Below, piece by piece: positions 10,848-22,570 of a stretch of DNA of 64,000 nucleotides (the first letter of the stretch is position 1; each line of letters begins with the position of its first letter). Source of the DNA: Nomia melanderi (lineage: Eukaryota; Arthropoda; Insecta; Hymenoptera; Halictidae). The stretch lies in assembly GCF_051020985.1 (NCBI RefSeq), contig NW_027475168.1:186001-250000 (forward strand), in the 5' to 3' direction. The notes under the pieces were generated by a model. The model was not told the origin of the DNA. It saw only the letters and a program-made list of their open reading frames with translations, and searched no databases. Position numbers and translations under genes: made by a program.

Positions 10848-11912
10848 GACCACCAAGGGCCGAGAAAATCACCGTCTCATGGGGCCGGACTGTCAGGGTC
10901 AGGGAAAAATCCCATATATATCTGGTGATATCTCGGGTGCTATTAGAGATATGGCAATAAACCAAAGTGAATTATCTATAGGAGGCACTGGCGCATGAAT
11001 CTCAGCAGCGGGAACGACCTCGGACAACCATGGGCCGAGAAATTACCGTCTCATGGGGCCGGACACTCAGGGTCAGGGGAAAATACAATATATATCTGGT
11101 GATATCTCGGGTGCTATTAGAGATAGCGCAATAAACCAAAGTGAATTATCAGCAGGAGGCCCTGGCGCATGAATCTGTGCAGCGGGAACGACCTAGGACC
11201 ACTAGGGTCCGAGAAAACCACCGTCTCATGGGGCCGGACACTCAGGGTCAGGGAAAAATCCAATATATATCTGCTGATATCTCGGGTGCTATTACAGATA
11301 GCGCAATAAATCAAAGTGCATTGTCTGTAGGAGGCCCTGGCGCATGAATCTGGGCAGCGGAAACGACCTCGGATCACCAGGGGCCGAGAAAACCACCGAC
11401 ACATGGGGCCGGACACCCACGGTCATTCAAAAATCCAGTATATATCTGGTGATATCTCGGGTGCTATTAGAGATAGCGCGATAAATCACAGTGAATTATC
11501 TGCACGAGGCCCTTGCGCATGCATCTGTGCTGCGGGAACGACCTCCGACCACCAGGGGCCGAGAAAACCACCGTCTCATGTGGCCGGACACTCAGGGTCA
11601 GGGGAAAATCCAATATATATCTGGTGATATCTCGGGTGCTATTATAGATAGCGCAATAAATCAAAGTGCATTGTCTGCAGGAGGCCCTGTCGCATGAATC
11701 TGTGCTGCGGGATCTACCTCGGACCACCAGGGGCCCAGAAAATCACCGACACATGGGGCCGGACTGTCAAGGTCAGGGTAAAATCCAATATATATCTGGT
11801 GATATCTCGGGTGCTATTAGAGATAGCGCAATAAATCAAAGTGCATTGTCCGTATGAGTCCCTTGCGCATGAATCTGGGCAGCGGGAACGACCTCGGACC
11901 ACCAAGGGCCGA

Positions 11913-12632
11913 GAAAACCACAGTCTCATGGGGCCGGACACTCAGGGTCAGGGGAAAATCCAATATATATCTGGTGATATCTCGGGTGCTATTAGAGATA
12001 GCGCAATAAACCAAAGTGAAATATCTGCAGTCGGCCCTGGCGCATGCATCTGTGCTGCGGGAACGACCTCCGACCACCAGGGGCCGAGAAAACCACCGTC
12101 TCATGTGGCCGGACACTCAGGGTCAGGGGAAAATCCAATATATATCTGGTGATATCTCGGGTGCTATTAGAGATAGCGCAATAAACCAAAGTGCATTGTC
12201 TGCACGAAGTCCTGACGCATGATTCTGTGCAGCGGGAACGACCTCGGACCACCAGGGGCCGCGAAAACCACAGTCTCATGGGGCCGGACACTCAGGGTCA
12301 GGGGAAAATCCAATATATATCTGGTGATATCTCGGGTGCTATTAGAGATAGCGCAATAAACCAAAGTGAAATATCTGCAGTCGGCCCTGGCGCATGCATC
12401 TGTGCTGCGGGAACGACCTCCGACCACCAGGGGCCGAGAAAACCACCGTCTCATGTGGCCGGACACTCAGGGTCAGGGGAAAATCCAATATATATCTGGT
12501 GATATCTCGGGTGCTATTACAGATAGCGCAATAAACCAAAGTGCATTGTCTGCACGAAGTCCTGACGCATGATTCTGTGCAGCGGGAACGACCTCGGACC
12601 ACCAGGGGCCGCGAAAACCACAGTCTCATGGG
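11913..12632 (+). repeat. 350-bp dimer duplicated in tandem (second site)
   Basis: Bases 11,913-12,262 and 12,263-12,612 are nearly identical and run on to about 12,632. Shared private variants are 'gaaatatctgcagtcgg', 'tgtgctgcggg', 'ctcatgtggcc', 'ctgcacgaagtcctgacg' and 'gggccgcgaaaa'. The visible difference is 'ttagag' against 'ttacag' at offset 99 near 12,168 and 12,518. Confidence 0.82.
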
Positions 12633-14250
12633 CCCGAGAACTCAGGGTCAGGCAAAAATCCAATATATATATGGTGATATCTCGGGTGCTATTACAGATA
12701 GCGCAATAAATCAAAGTGCAATGTCTGTAGGAGGCCCTGGCGCATCAATCTGGGCAGCGGGAACGACCTCGGACCACCAAGGGCCGAGAAAACCACCGAC
12801 ACATGGCGCCGGACACACAAGGTCATGTAAATACCCAGGATGTATCTGATGATATCTCGGGTGCTATTAGAGATAGCGCAATAAATCAAAGTGCATTGTC
12901 TGCAGGGAGCCCTGGCGCATGATTCTGTGCAGCGGGAACAACCTGGGACCACCAGGGGCCGAGAAAACCACGGTCTCATGGGGCCGGACACTCAGGGTCA
13001 GGGAAAAATCCAATATATATCTGGTGATATCTCGGGTGCTATTACAGATAGCGCAATAAATAAAAGTGCATTGTCTGTAGGAGGCCCTGGCGCATGAATC
13101 TGGCCAGCGGGAACGACCTCGGACCACCAGGGGCCGAGAAAACCACCGTCTCATGGGGCAGGACTGTCAGGGTCAGGGGAAAATCCAATATATATCTGGT
13201 GATATCTCGGGTGCTATTAGATATAGCGCAATAAACCAAAGTGAATTATCTGCTGGAGGCCCTGGCGCATGCATCTGTGCAGCGGGAACGACCTCGGACG
13301 ACCAGTGGCCTCGAAAACCACAGTCTCATGGGGCCGAGAACACAGGGTCAGGCAAAAATCCAATATATATATGGTGATATCTCGGGTGCTATTACAGATA
13401 GCGCAATAAACCAAAGTGCTTTGTCTGCGGGAGGCCCTCGCGCATGAATCTGTGCAGCGGCAAAGACCTCGGACAACCAGGGGCCGAGAAAACCACCGAC
13501 ACATGGGGCCGGATACTCAGGGTCAGGGAAAAATCCTATGTATATCCGGTGATATCTCGGGTGCTATTACAGATAGCGGAATAAATCAAAGAGAATTGTC
13601 TGTAGGAGGCCCTGGAGCATGAATCTGTGCAGCGGGAACGACCTCGGACTACCAGGGAGCGAGAAAACCACCGTCTCATGGGGCCGGACACTCAGGGTCA
13701 GGGGAAAATCCAATATATATCTGGTGATATCTCGGCTGCTATTAGAGATAGCGCAATAAACCAAAGTGAATTATCTGCAGGAGGCCCCGGCGCATGATTC
13801 TGTGCAGCGGGAACGACCTCGGACGACCAGGGGCCGAGAAAACCACCGTCTCATGGGGCCGGAAACTCAGGGTCAGAGAAAAATCCAATATATATCTGGT
13901 GATATCTCGGGTGCTATTAGAGATAGCGCAATTAACCAAATTGAATTATCTCCAGGAGGCCCTGGCGCATGAATCTGTGCAGCGGGAACGACCTCGGACC
14001 ACCAGGGGCCGAGAAAACCTCCGTCTCATGGGGCCGGACACTCAGGGTCAGTGAAAAATCCAATATATGTCTGGTGATATCTCGGGTGCTATTACAGATA
14101 GCGCAATAAATCAAAGTGCATTGTCTGTAGGAGGCCCTGGCGCATGAATCTGGGCAGCGGGAACGACCTCGGACCACCAGGGGCCGAGAAAACCACCGTC
14201 TCATGGGGCCGGACACTCAGGGTCAGAGAAAAATCCAATATATATCTGGG
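12633..14250 (+). repeat. Mixed monomers containing a decayed remnant of the 13-mer HOR
   Basis: No regular HOR is visible. At about 13,330-13,630 two successive monomers resemble the block-A monomers at about 1,790-2,080. Both have a 'ccgag' form near offset 39 with 'caggcaaaaatcc', then 'gtgctttgtctgcggg', 'gacctcggacaaccagg', 'gacacatggggcc' and 'caaagagaattg'. The agreement is looser than among A1-A4, so this looks like an older or rearranged copy. Confidence 0.65.
12772..12946 (+). repeat. Type D monomer
   Basis: It has 'gacacatggcgcc', 'acacaaggtcatgtaaatac' and 'ccaggatgtatctgatg', followed by a normal dyad. Confidence 0.8.
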
Positions 14251-16271
14251 GATATCTGGGGTGCTATTAGAGATAGAGCAATAAACCAAAGTGAATTATC
14301 TGCAGGAGGCCATGGCGCATGAATCTGTGCGGCGGGAACGACCTCGGACCACCAGGGGCCGAGAAAACCACAGTCTCATGGGGCCGGACACTCAGGGTCA
14401 GGGGAAAATCCAATATATATCTAGTGATATCTCGGGTGCTATTAGATATAGCGCAATAAACCAAAGTGAATTATCTGCAGGAGGCTCTGGCGCATGCATC
14501 TGTGTAGCGGGAACGACCTCGGACCACCAGGGGCCGAGAAAACCACCGTCTCATGGGGCCGGACACTCAGGGTCAGAGAAAAATCTAATATATATCTGGT
14601 GATATCTCGGTTGCTATTACAGATAGCGCAATAAATCAAAGTGCATTGTCTGTAGGAGGACCTGGCGCACGAATCTGGGGAGCGGGAACGACCTCGGACC
14701 ACCAGGGGCCGAGAAAACCACCGTCTCATGGGGCCGGACTCTCAGGGTCAGGGAAAAATCCAATGTATATCTGGTGATATCTCGGTTGCTATTACAGATA
14801 GCGCAATAAATCAAAGTGCATTGTCTGTAGGAGTCCCTGGCGCATGAATCTGTGCGGCGGGAACGACCTCGGACCACCAGGGGCCGAGAAAACGACAGTC
14901 TCATGGGGCCGGACACTCAGGGTCAGGGGAAAATACAATATATATCTAGTGATATCTCGGGTGCTATTAGATATAGCGCAATAAACCAAAGTGAATTATC
15001 TGCAGGGGGCTCTGGCGCATGCAGCTGTGTAGCGGGAACTACCTCGGACCACCAGGGGCCGAGAAAACCACCGTCTCATGGGTCCGGACTCTCAGGGTCA
15101 GGGAAAAATCCAATGTATATCTGGTGATATCTGGGGTGCTATTAGAGATAGAGCAATAAATCAAAGTGCATTGTCTGTAGGAGGCCCTGGCGCATGAATC
15201 TGGGCAGCGGGAACGACCTCGGACCACCAGGGGCCGAGAAAACCACCGTCTCATGGGGCCGGACACTCAGGGTCAGAGAAAAATCCAATATATATCTGGG
15301 GATATCTAGGGTGCTATTACAGATAGCGCAATAAATCAAAGTGCATTGTCTGTAGGAGTCCCTGGCGCATGAATCTTTGCGCCGGGAACGACCTCGGACC
15401 ACCAGGGGCCGAGAAAACCACAGTCTCATGGGGCCGGACACTCAGGGTCAGGGAAAAATCCAATATATATCTGGTGATATCTCGGATGCTATTAGAGGTA
15501 GCGCAATAAACCAAAGTGAATTATCTGCAGGAGGCCCTGGGGCTTGAATCCGTGCAGCGGGAACGACCTCGGACAACCAGGGGCCGAGAAATCCACCGTC
15601 TAATGGAGCCGGACACTCATGGTCAGGGAAAAATCCAATATATATCTGGTGATGTCTCGGGTGCTACTAGAGACAGCGCAATAAACCAAAGTGAATTATC
15701 TGCAGGAGGCCCTGGCGCATGAGTGTGTGCAGCGGGAACGACCTCGGACCACCAGGGGCCGAGAAAACCACCGTCTCATGGGGCCAGAAACTCAGGGTCA
15801 GGGAAAAATCAAATATATATCTGGTGATATCTCGGGTGCTACTAGAGATAGCGCAATCAACCAAAGTGAATTATCTGCAGGAGGCCCTGGCGCATGAGTG
15901 TGTGCAGCGGGAACGACCTCGGACCACCAGGGGCCGAGAAAACCACCGTCTCATGGGGCCGAACACTCAGGGTCAGGGAAAAATCCAATGTATATCTGGT
16001 GATATCTCGGGTGCTATTACAGATAGCGCAATAAAGCAAAGTGCATTGTCTGTAGGAGTCCCTGGCGCATGAATCTGTGCGGTGGGAACGACCTTGGACC
16101 ACCAGGGGCCGAGAAAACCACAGTCTCATGGGGCCGGACACTCAGGGTCAGGGGAAAATCCAATATATATCTGGCGATATCTCGGATGCTATTAGAGATA
16201 GCGCAATGAACCAAAGTGAATTATCTGCAGGAGGCCCTGGCGCATGAATCTGTGCAGCGGCAACGACCTCG

Positions 16272-16446
16272 GACCACCAGGGGCCGAGAAAACCACCGAC
16301 ACATGGAGCCGGACACCCAAAGTCATGTAACAATCCAGGATGTACCTGATGATATCTCGGGTGCTATTACAGATAGCGCAATTAATCAAAGTGCATTGTC
16401 TGTAGGAGGCACTGGCGCGTGAATCTGTGGAGCATTGACGACATCG
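16272..16446 (+). repeat. Type D monomer, rightmost copy
   Basis: It has 'gacacatggagcc', 'acccaaagtcatgtaac' and 'atccaggatgtacctgatg'. It directly precedes a C2 monomer. No clear D copy occurs in the remaining 47 kb. Confidence 0.8.
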
Positions 16447-16621
16447 GACCACCAGGGGCCGAGAAAATTACAGATTTTCGGTATCCGTCACCCAATGTCA
16501 TGTAAAAATCCAATATATATCTGGTGGTATCTGGGGTTCTATTACAGATAGCGCGATTAATCAAAGTGCATTGTCTGCAGGAGGCCCTGGCGCATGAATC
16601 TGGGTAGCGGGAACGACCTCG
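16447..16621 (+). repeat. Type C chimeric monomer 7 (subtype C2)
   Basis: First copy of subtype C2, 'attacagattttcggtatcc'. It returns to the normal 'aaatccaatatat' core, then reads 'ggtggtatctggggttc', so the GATATC site is lost. It directly follows a type D monomer. Confidence 0.87.
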
Positions 16622-17169
16622 GAACACCAGGGGCCGAGAAAACCACCGTCTCATGGGGCCGGACTCTCAGGGTCAGGGAAAAATCCAATGTATATCTGGT
16701 GATATCTGGGGTGCTATTAGAGATAGAGCAATAAACCAAAGTGAATTATCTGCAGGAGGCTCTGGCGCATGCATCTGTGTAGCGGGAACGACCTCGGACC
16801 ACCAGGGGCCGAGAAAACCACCGTCTCATGGGGCCGGACACTCAGGGTCAGAGAAAAATCTAATATATATCTGGTGATATCTCGGTTGCTATTACAGATA
16901 GCGCAATAAATCAAAGTGCATTGTCTGTAGGAGGACCTGGCGCACGAATCTGGGGAGCGGGAACGACCTCGGACCACCAGGGGCCGAGAAAACCACCGTC
17001 TCATGGGGCCGGACTCTCAGGGTCAGGGAAAAATCCAATGTATATCTGGTGATATCTCGGTTGCTATTACAGATAGCGCAATAAATCAAAGTGCATTGTC
17101 TGTAGGAGTCCCTGGCGCATGAATCTGTGCGGCGGGAACGACCTCGGACCACCAGGGGCCGAGAAAACG

Positions 17170-19659
17170 ACAGTCTCATGGGGCCGGACACTCAGGGTCA
17201 GGGGAAAATACAATATATATCTAGTGATATCTCGGGTGCTATTAGATATAGCGCAATAAACCAAAGTGAATTATCTGCAGGGGGCTCTGGCGCATGCAGC
17301 TGTGTAGCGGGAACTACCTCGGACCACCAGGGGCCGAGAAAACCACCGTCTCATGGGTCCGGACTCTCAGGGTCAGGGAATAATCCAATGTATATCAGGT
17401 GATATCTCGGTTGCTATTACAGATAGCGCAATAAATCAAAGTGCATTGTCTGTAGGAGGCCCTGGCGCATGAATCTGTCCAGCGGGAACGACCTCGGACC
17501 ACCAGGGGCCGAGAAAACCACCGTCTCATGGGGCCGGACACTCAGGGACCGGGGAAAATCCAATATATATCTGGTGATATCACGGATGCTACTAGAGATA
17601 GCGCAATAAACCAAAGTGAATTATCTGCAGGAGGCCCTGGCGCATGCATGTGTGCAGCGGGAACGACCTCGGACCACCAGGGGCCGAGAAAACCACCGTC
17701 TCATGGGGCCGGACACTCAGGGTCAGAGAAAAATCCAATATATATCTGGGGATATCTAGGGTGCTATTACAGATAGCGCAATAAATCAAAGTGCATTGTC
17801 TGTAGGAGTCCCTGGCGCATGAATCTTTGCGCCGGGAACGACCTCGGACCACCAGGGGCCGAGAAAACCACAGTCTCATGGGGCCGGACACTCAGGGTCA
17901 GGGAAAAATCCAATATATATCTGGTGATATCTCGGATGCTATTAGAGATAGCGCAATAAACCAAAGTGAATTATCTGCAGGAGGCCCTGGGGCTTGAATC
18001 CGTGCAGCGGGAACGACCTCGGACAACCAGGGGCCGAGAAATCCACCGTCTAATGGAGCCGGACACTCATGGTCAGGGAAAAATCCAATATATATCTGGT
18101 GATGTCTCGGGTGCTACTAGAGACAGCGCAATAAACCAAAGTGAATTATCTGCAGGAGGCCCTGGCGCATGAGTGTGTGCAGCGGGAACGACCTCGGACC
18201 ACCAGGGGCCGAGAAAACCACCGTCTCATGGGGCCAGAAACTCAGGGTCAGGGAAAAATCAAATATATATCTGGTGATATCTCGGGTGCTACTAGAGATA
18301 GCGTAATCAACCAAAGTGAATTATCTGCAGGAGGCCCTGGCGCATGAATCTGTGCAGCGGGAACGACCTTGGACCACCAGGGGCCGAGAAAACCACAGTC
18401 TCATGGGGCCGGACACTCAGGGTCAGGGGAAAATACAATATATATCTAGTGATATCTCGGGTGCTATTAGATATAGCGCAATAAACCAAAGTGAATTATC
18501 TGCAGGGGGCTCTGGCGCATGCAGCTGTGTAGCGGGAACTACCTCGGACCACCAGGGGCCGAGAAAACCACCGTCTCATGGGTCCGGACTCTCAGGGTCA
18601 GGGAATAATCCAATGTATATCAGGTGATATCTCGGTTGCTATTACAGATAGCGCAATAAATCAAAGTGCATTGTCTGTAGGAGGCCCTGGCGCATGAATC
18701 TGTCCAGCGGGAACGACCTCGGACCACCAGGGGCCGAGAAAACCACCGTCTCATGGGGCCGGACACTCAGGGACCGGGGAAAATCCAATATATATCTGGT
18801 GATATCACGGATGCTACTAGAGATAGCGCAATAAACCAAAGTGAATTATCTGCAGGAGGCCCTGGCGCATGCATGTGTGCAGCGGGAACGACCTCGGACC
18901 ACCAGGGGCCGAGAAAACCACCGTCTCATGGGGCCGGACACTCAGGGTCAGAGAAAAATCCAATATATATCTGGGGATATCTAGGGTGCTATTACAGATA
19001 GCGCAATAAATCAAAGTGCATTGTCTGTAGGAGTCCCTGGCGCATGAATCTTTGCGCCGGGAACGACCTCGGACCACCAGGGGCCGAGAAAACCACAGTC
19101 TCATGGGGCCGGACACTCAGGGTCAGGGAAAAATCCAATATATATCTGGTGATATCTCGGATGCTATTAGAGATAGCGCAATAAACCAAAGTGAATTATC
19201 TGCAGGAGGCCCTGGGGCTTGAATCCGTGCAGCGGGAACGACCTCGGACAACCAGGGGCCGAGAAATCCACCGTCTAATGGAGCCGGACACTCATGGTCA
19301 GGGAAAAATCCAATATATATCTGGTGATGTCTCGGGTGCTACTAGAGACAGCGCAATAAACCAAAGTGAATTATCTGCAGGAGGCCCTGGCGCATGAGTG
19401 TGTGCAGCGGGAACGACCTCGGACCACCAGGGGCCGAGAAAACCACCGTCTCATGGGGCCAGAAACTCAGGGTCAGGGAAAAATCAAATATATATCTGGT
19501 GATATCTCGGGTGCTACTAGAGATAGCGTAATCAACCAAAGTGAATTATCTGCAGGAGGCCCTGGCGCATGAATCTGTGCAGCGGGAACGACCTTGGACC
19601 ACCAGGGGCCGAGAAAACCACAGTCTCATGGGGCCGGACACTCAGGGTCAGGGGAAAAT
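17170..19659 (+). repeat. 1,225-bp (7-mer) tandem duplication without visible mismatch
   Basis: Bases 17,170-18,434 and 18,395-19,659 agree line by line at every position I compared, about 1,265 bp. Agreement starts just after 'aaaacg' against 'aaaacc' (17,169/18,394) and ends at 'aaatc' against 'aaata' (19,660/18,435). Private variants carried by both copies include 'gcttgaatccgtg', 'gatatcacggatgctac', 'gggaccgggg' and 'tatatcaggtg'. Neighbouring monomers differ at many sites, so this duplication is very recent, or else an assembly artefact. Confidence 0.9.
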
Positions 19660-21696
19660 CCAATATATATCTGGCGATATCTCGGATGCTATTAGAGATA
19701 GCGCAATGAACCAAAGTGAATTAAGTGCAGGAGGCCCTGGCGCATGAATCTGGGTAGCGGGAACGACCTCGGAACACCAGGGGCCGAGAAAACCACCGTC
19801 TCATGGGGCCGGACTCCCAGGGTCAGGGAAAAATCCAATGTATATCTGGTGATATCTGGGGTGCTATTAGAGATAGAGCAATAAACCAAAGTGAATTATC
19901 TGCAGGAGGCCATGGCGCATGAATCTGTGCGGCGGGAACGACCTCGGACCACCAGGGGCCGAGAAAACCACAGTCTCATGGGGCCGGACACTCAGGGTCA
20001 GGGGAAAATCCAATATATATCTAGTGATATCTCGGGTGCTATTAGATATAGCGCAATAAACCAAAGTGAATTATCTGCAGGAGGCTCTGGCGCATGCATC
20101 TGTGTAGCGGGAACGACCTCGGACCACCAGGGGCCGAGAAAACCACCGTCTCATGGGGCCGGACACTCAGGGTCAGAGAAAAATCTAATATATATCTGGT
20201 GATATCTCGGTTGCTATTACAGATAGCGCAATAAATCAAAGTGCATTGTCTGTAGGAGGACCTGGCGCACGAATCTGGGGAGCGGGAACGACCTCGGACC
20301 ACCAGGGGCCGAGAAAACCACCGACACATGGGGCCGGACTCTCAGGGTCAGGGAAAAATCCAATGTATATCTGGTGATATCTCGGTTGCCATTACAGATA
20401 GCGCAATAAATCAAAGTGCATTGTCTGTAGGAGGACCTGGCGCACGAATCTGGGGAGCGGGAACGACCTCGGACCACCAGGGGCCGAGAAAACCACCGTC
20501 TCATGGGGCCGGTCACTCAGGGTCAGGGAAAAATCCAATATATATCTTGTGATATCTCGTGTGCTATTACAGATAGCGCAATAAATCAAAGTGCATTGTC
20601 TGTAGGATGCCCTGGCGGATGAGTCTGTGCAGCGGGAACGACCTCGGACCACCAGGGGCCGAGAAAACCACAGTCCCATGGGGCCGGACACTGAGTGTCA
20701 GGGGAAAATCCAATATATATCTGGTGATATCTCGGGTGCTATTAGAGATAGCAAAATAAACCAAAGTGTATTATCTGCAGGAGGCCCTGGCGCATGCTTG
20801 TGTGCAGCGGGAACGACCTCGGACCACCAGGGGCCAAGAAAACCACCGTCTCATGGGGCCGGACACTCAGGGTCAGGGGAAAATCCAATATATATCTGGT
20901 GATATCTCGGGTGCTATTACAGATAGCGCAATAAATCAAAGTGCATTGTCTGTAGGAGGCCCTGGCGCATGGATCTGTGCAGCGGGAACATCCTCGGACC
21001 TCCAGGGGCCGAAATAACCACCGTCTCATGGGGTCGGACACTCAGGGTCAGGGAAAAATCCAATATATATCTGGTGATATCTCGGGTGCTATTAGGGATA
21101 GCGAAATAAACCAAAGTGAATTATCTGCAGGAGGCCCTGGCGCATGCTTGTGTGCTGCGGAAACGACCTCTGACCACCAGGGGCCAAGAAAACCACCGTC
21201 TCATGGGGCCGGACACTCAGGGTCAGGGAAAAATCCATTATATATCTGGTGATATCTCGGGTGCTATTACAGATAGCGCAATTAATCAAAGTGCATTGTC
21301 TGTAGGAGGCACGGGCGCATGAATGGGTGCAGCGGCAACGACCTCGGACCACCAGGGGCCGAGAAAACCACAGTCTCATGGGGCCGGACACTCAGGGTCA
21401 GAGAAAAATCCAATATATATCTGGTGATATCTCGGGTGCTATTAGACATAGGGCAATAACCCAAAGTGAATTAACTGCAGCAGGCCCTGGCGCATGAATC
21501 TGGGCGGCGGGAACGACCTCGGACCACCAAGGGCCGAGAAAACCACCGTCTCATGGGGCCGGACACTCAGGGTCAGGGAAAAATCCAATATATATCTGGT
21601 GATATATCGGGTGCCATTAGAGATAGCGCAATAAATCAAAGTGCATTGTCCGTAGGAGGCCCTTGCGCATGAATCTGTGCAGCAGGAACGACGTCG

Positions 21697-21871
21697 GACC
21701 ACCAGGGGCCGAGAAAATTACAGATTTTCGGTATCCGTCACCCAAAGTCATGTAAAAATCCAGCATATATATGGTGCTTTCTCGGGTGCTATTACAGATA
21801 GCGCAATAAATCAAAGTGCATTGACCGTAGGAGGTCCTGGCGCATGAATCTGTGCAGCGGGAACGACCTCG
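21697..21871 (+). repeat. Type C chimeric monomer 8 (C2)
   Basis: C2 segment with an extended divergent core 'tatatatggtgctttctcgg', which removes GATATC and one arm of the second inverted repeat. Confidence 0.88.
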
Positions 21872-22570
21872 GACCACCAGGGGCCGAGAAAACCACCGTC
21901 TCATGGGGCCGGACTGTCAGGGTCAGGCAAAAATCCAATATATATCTGGTGATATCTCGGGTGCTATTAGACATAGGGCAATAACCCAAAGTGAATTATC
22001 TGCAGGAGGCCCTGGCGCATGAATCTGTGTAGCGGGAACAACCTCGGACCACCAGGTGCCGAGAAAACCACCGTCTCATGGGGCCGCACACTCAGGGTCG
22101 GATATAAATGCAATGTATATCTGGTGATATCTCGGGTGCTATTAGAGATAGCTAATAAACCAAAGTGAATTATCTGCAGGAAGCCGCGGCGCATGAATCT
22201 GTGCAGCGGGAACGACCTCGGACCACCAGGGGCCGAGAAAACCACCGACTCATGGGGCCGGACACTCAGGGTCAGGGAAAAATCCAATATATATCTGGTG
22301 ATATCTCGGGTGCTATTACAGATAGCGCCATAAATCAAAGTGCATTGTCTGTAGGAGGCACTGGCGCATGAATCTGTGCAGCGGGAACGACCTCAGACCA
22401 CCAGGGGCCGAGAAAACCACAGTCTCATGGGGCCGGACACTCAGGGTCAGGGGAAAATCCAATATATATCTGGTGATAACTCGGGTGCTATTAGAGATAG
22501 CGCAATAAACCAAAGTGAATTATCTGCAGGAGGCCCTGGCGAATGAATCTGTGCAGCGGGAACGACCTCG

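Larger units (their letters stand above)
9612..11912 (+). repeat. Mixed monomers with a 1,050-bp (6-mer) relationship
   Basis: The type C monomers at 9,623 and 10,673 are 1,050 bp apart and agree over about 150 bp, including 'tatttggaatcc', 'agttcattgactg' and 'cctggtgcatg'. The monomers in between carry the 'gggatcgacc' form of the right end and the 'ggactgtcagg' form at offset 41. One monomer near 11,041 is 174 bp. The rest shows no regular higher-order period. Confidence 0.7.
14251..20322 (+). repeat. Nested duplication block
   Basis: Several segments repeat at different distances. 14,251-14,722 recurs at 19,851-20,322 (+5,600, 32 monomers). 14,457-15,105 recurs at 16,732-17,380 (+2,275, 13 monomers). 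15,205-15,896 recurs at 17,655-18,346 (+2,450, 14 monomers) with about two mismatches. A 1,225-bp unit is tandemly doubled at 17,170-19,659. All distances are whole numbers of monomers, as expected for unequal exchange in register. The first and last segments match, so the block is bounded by a direct repeat. Confidence 0.82.
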
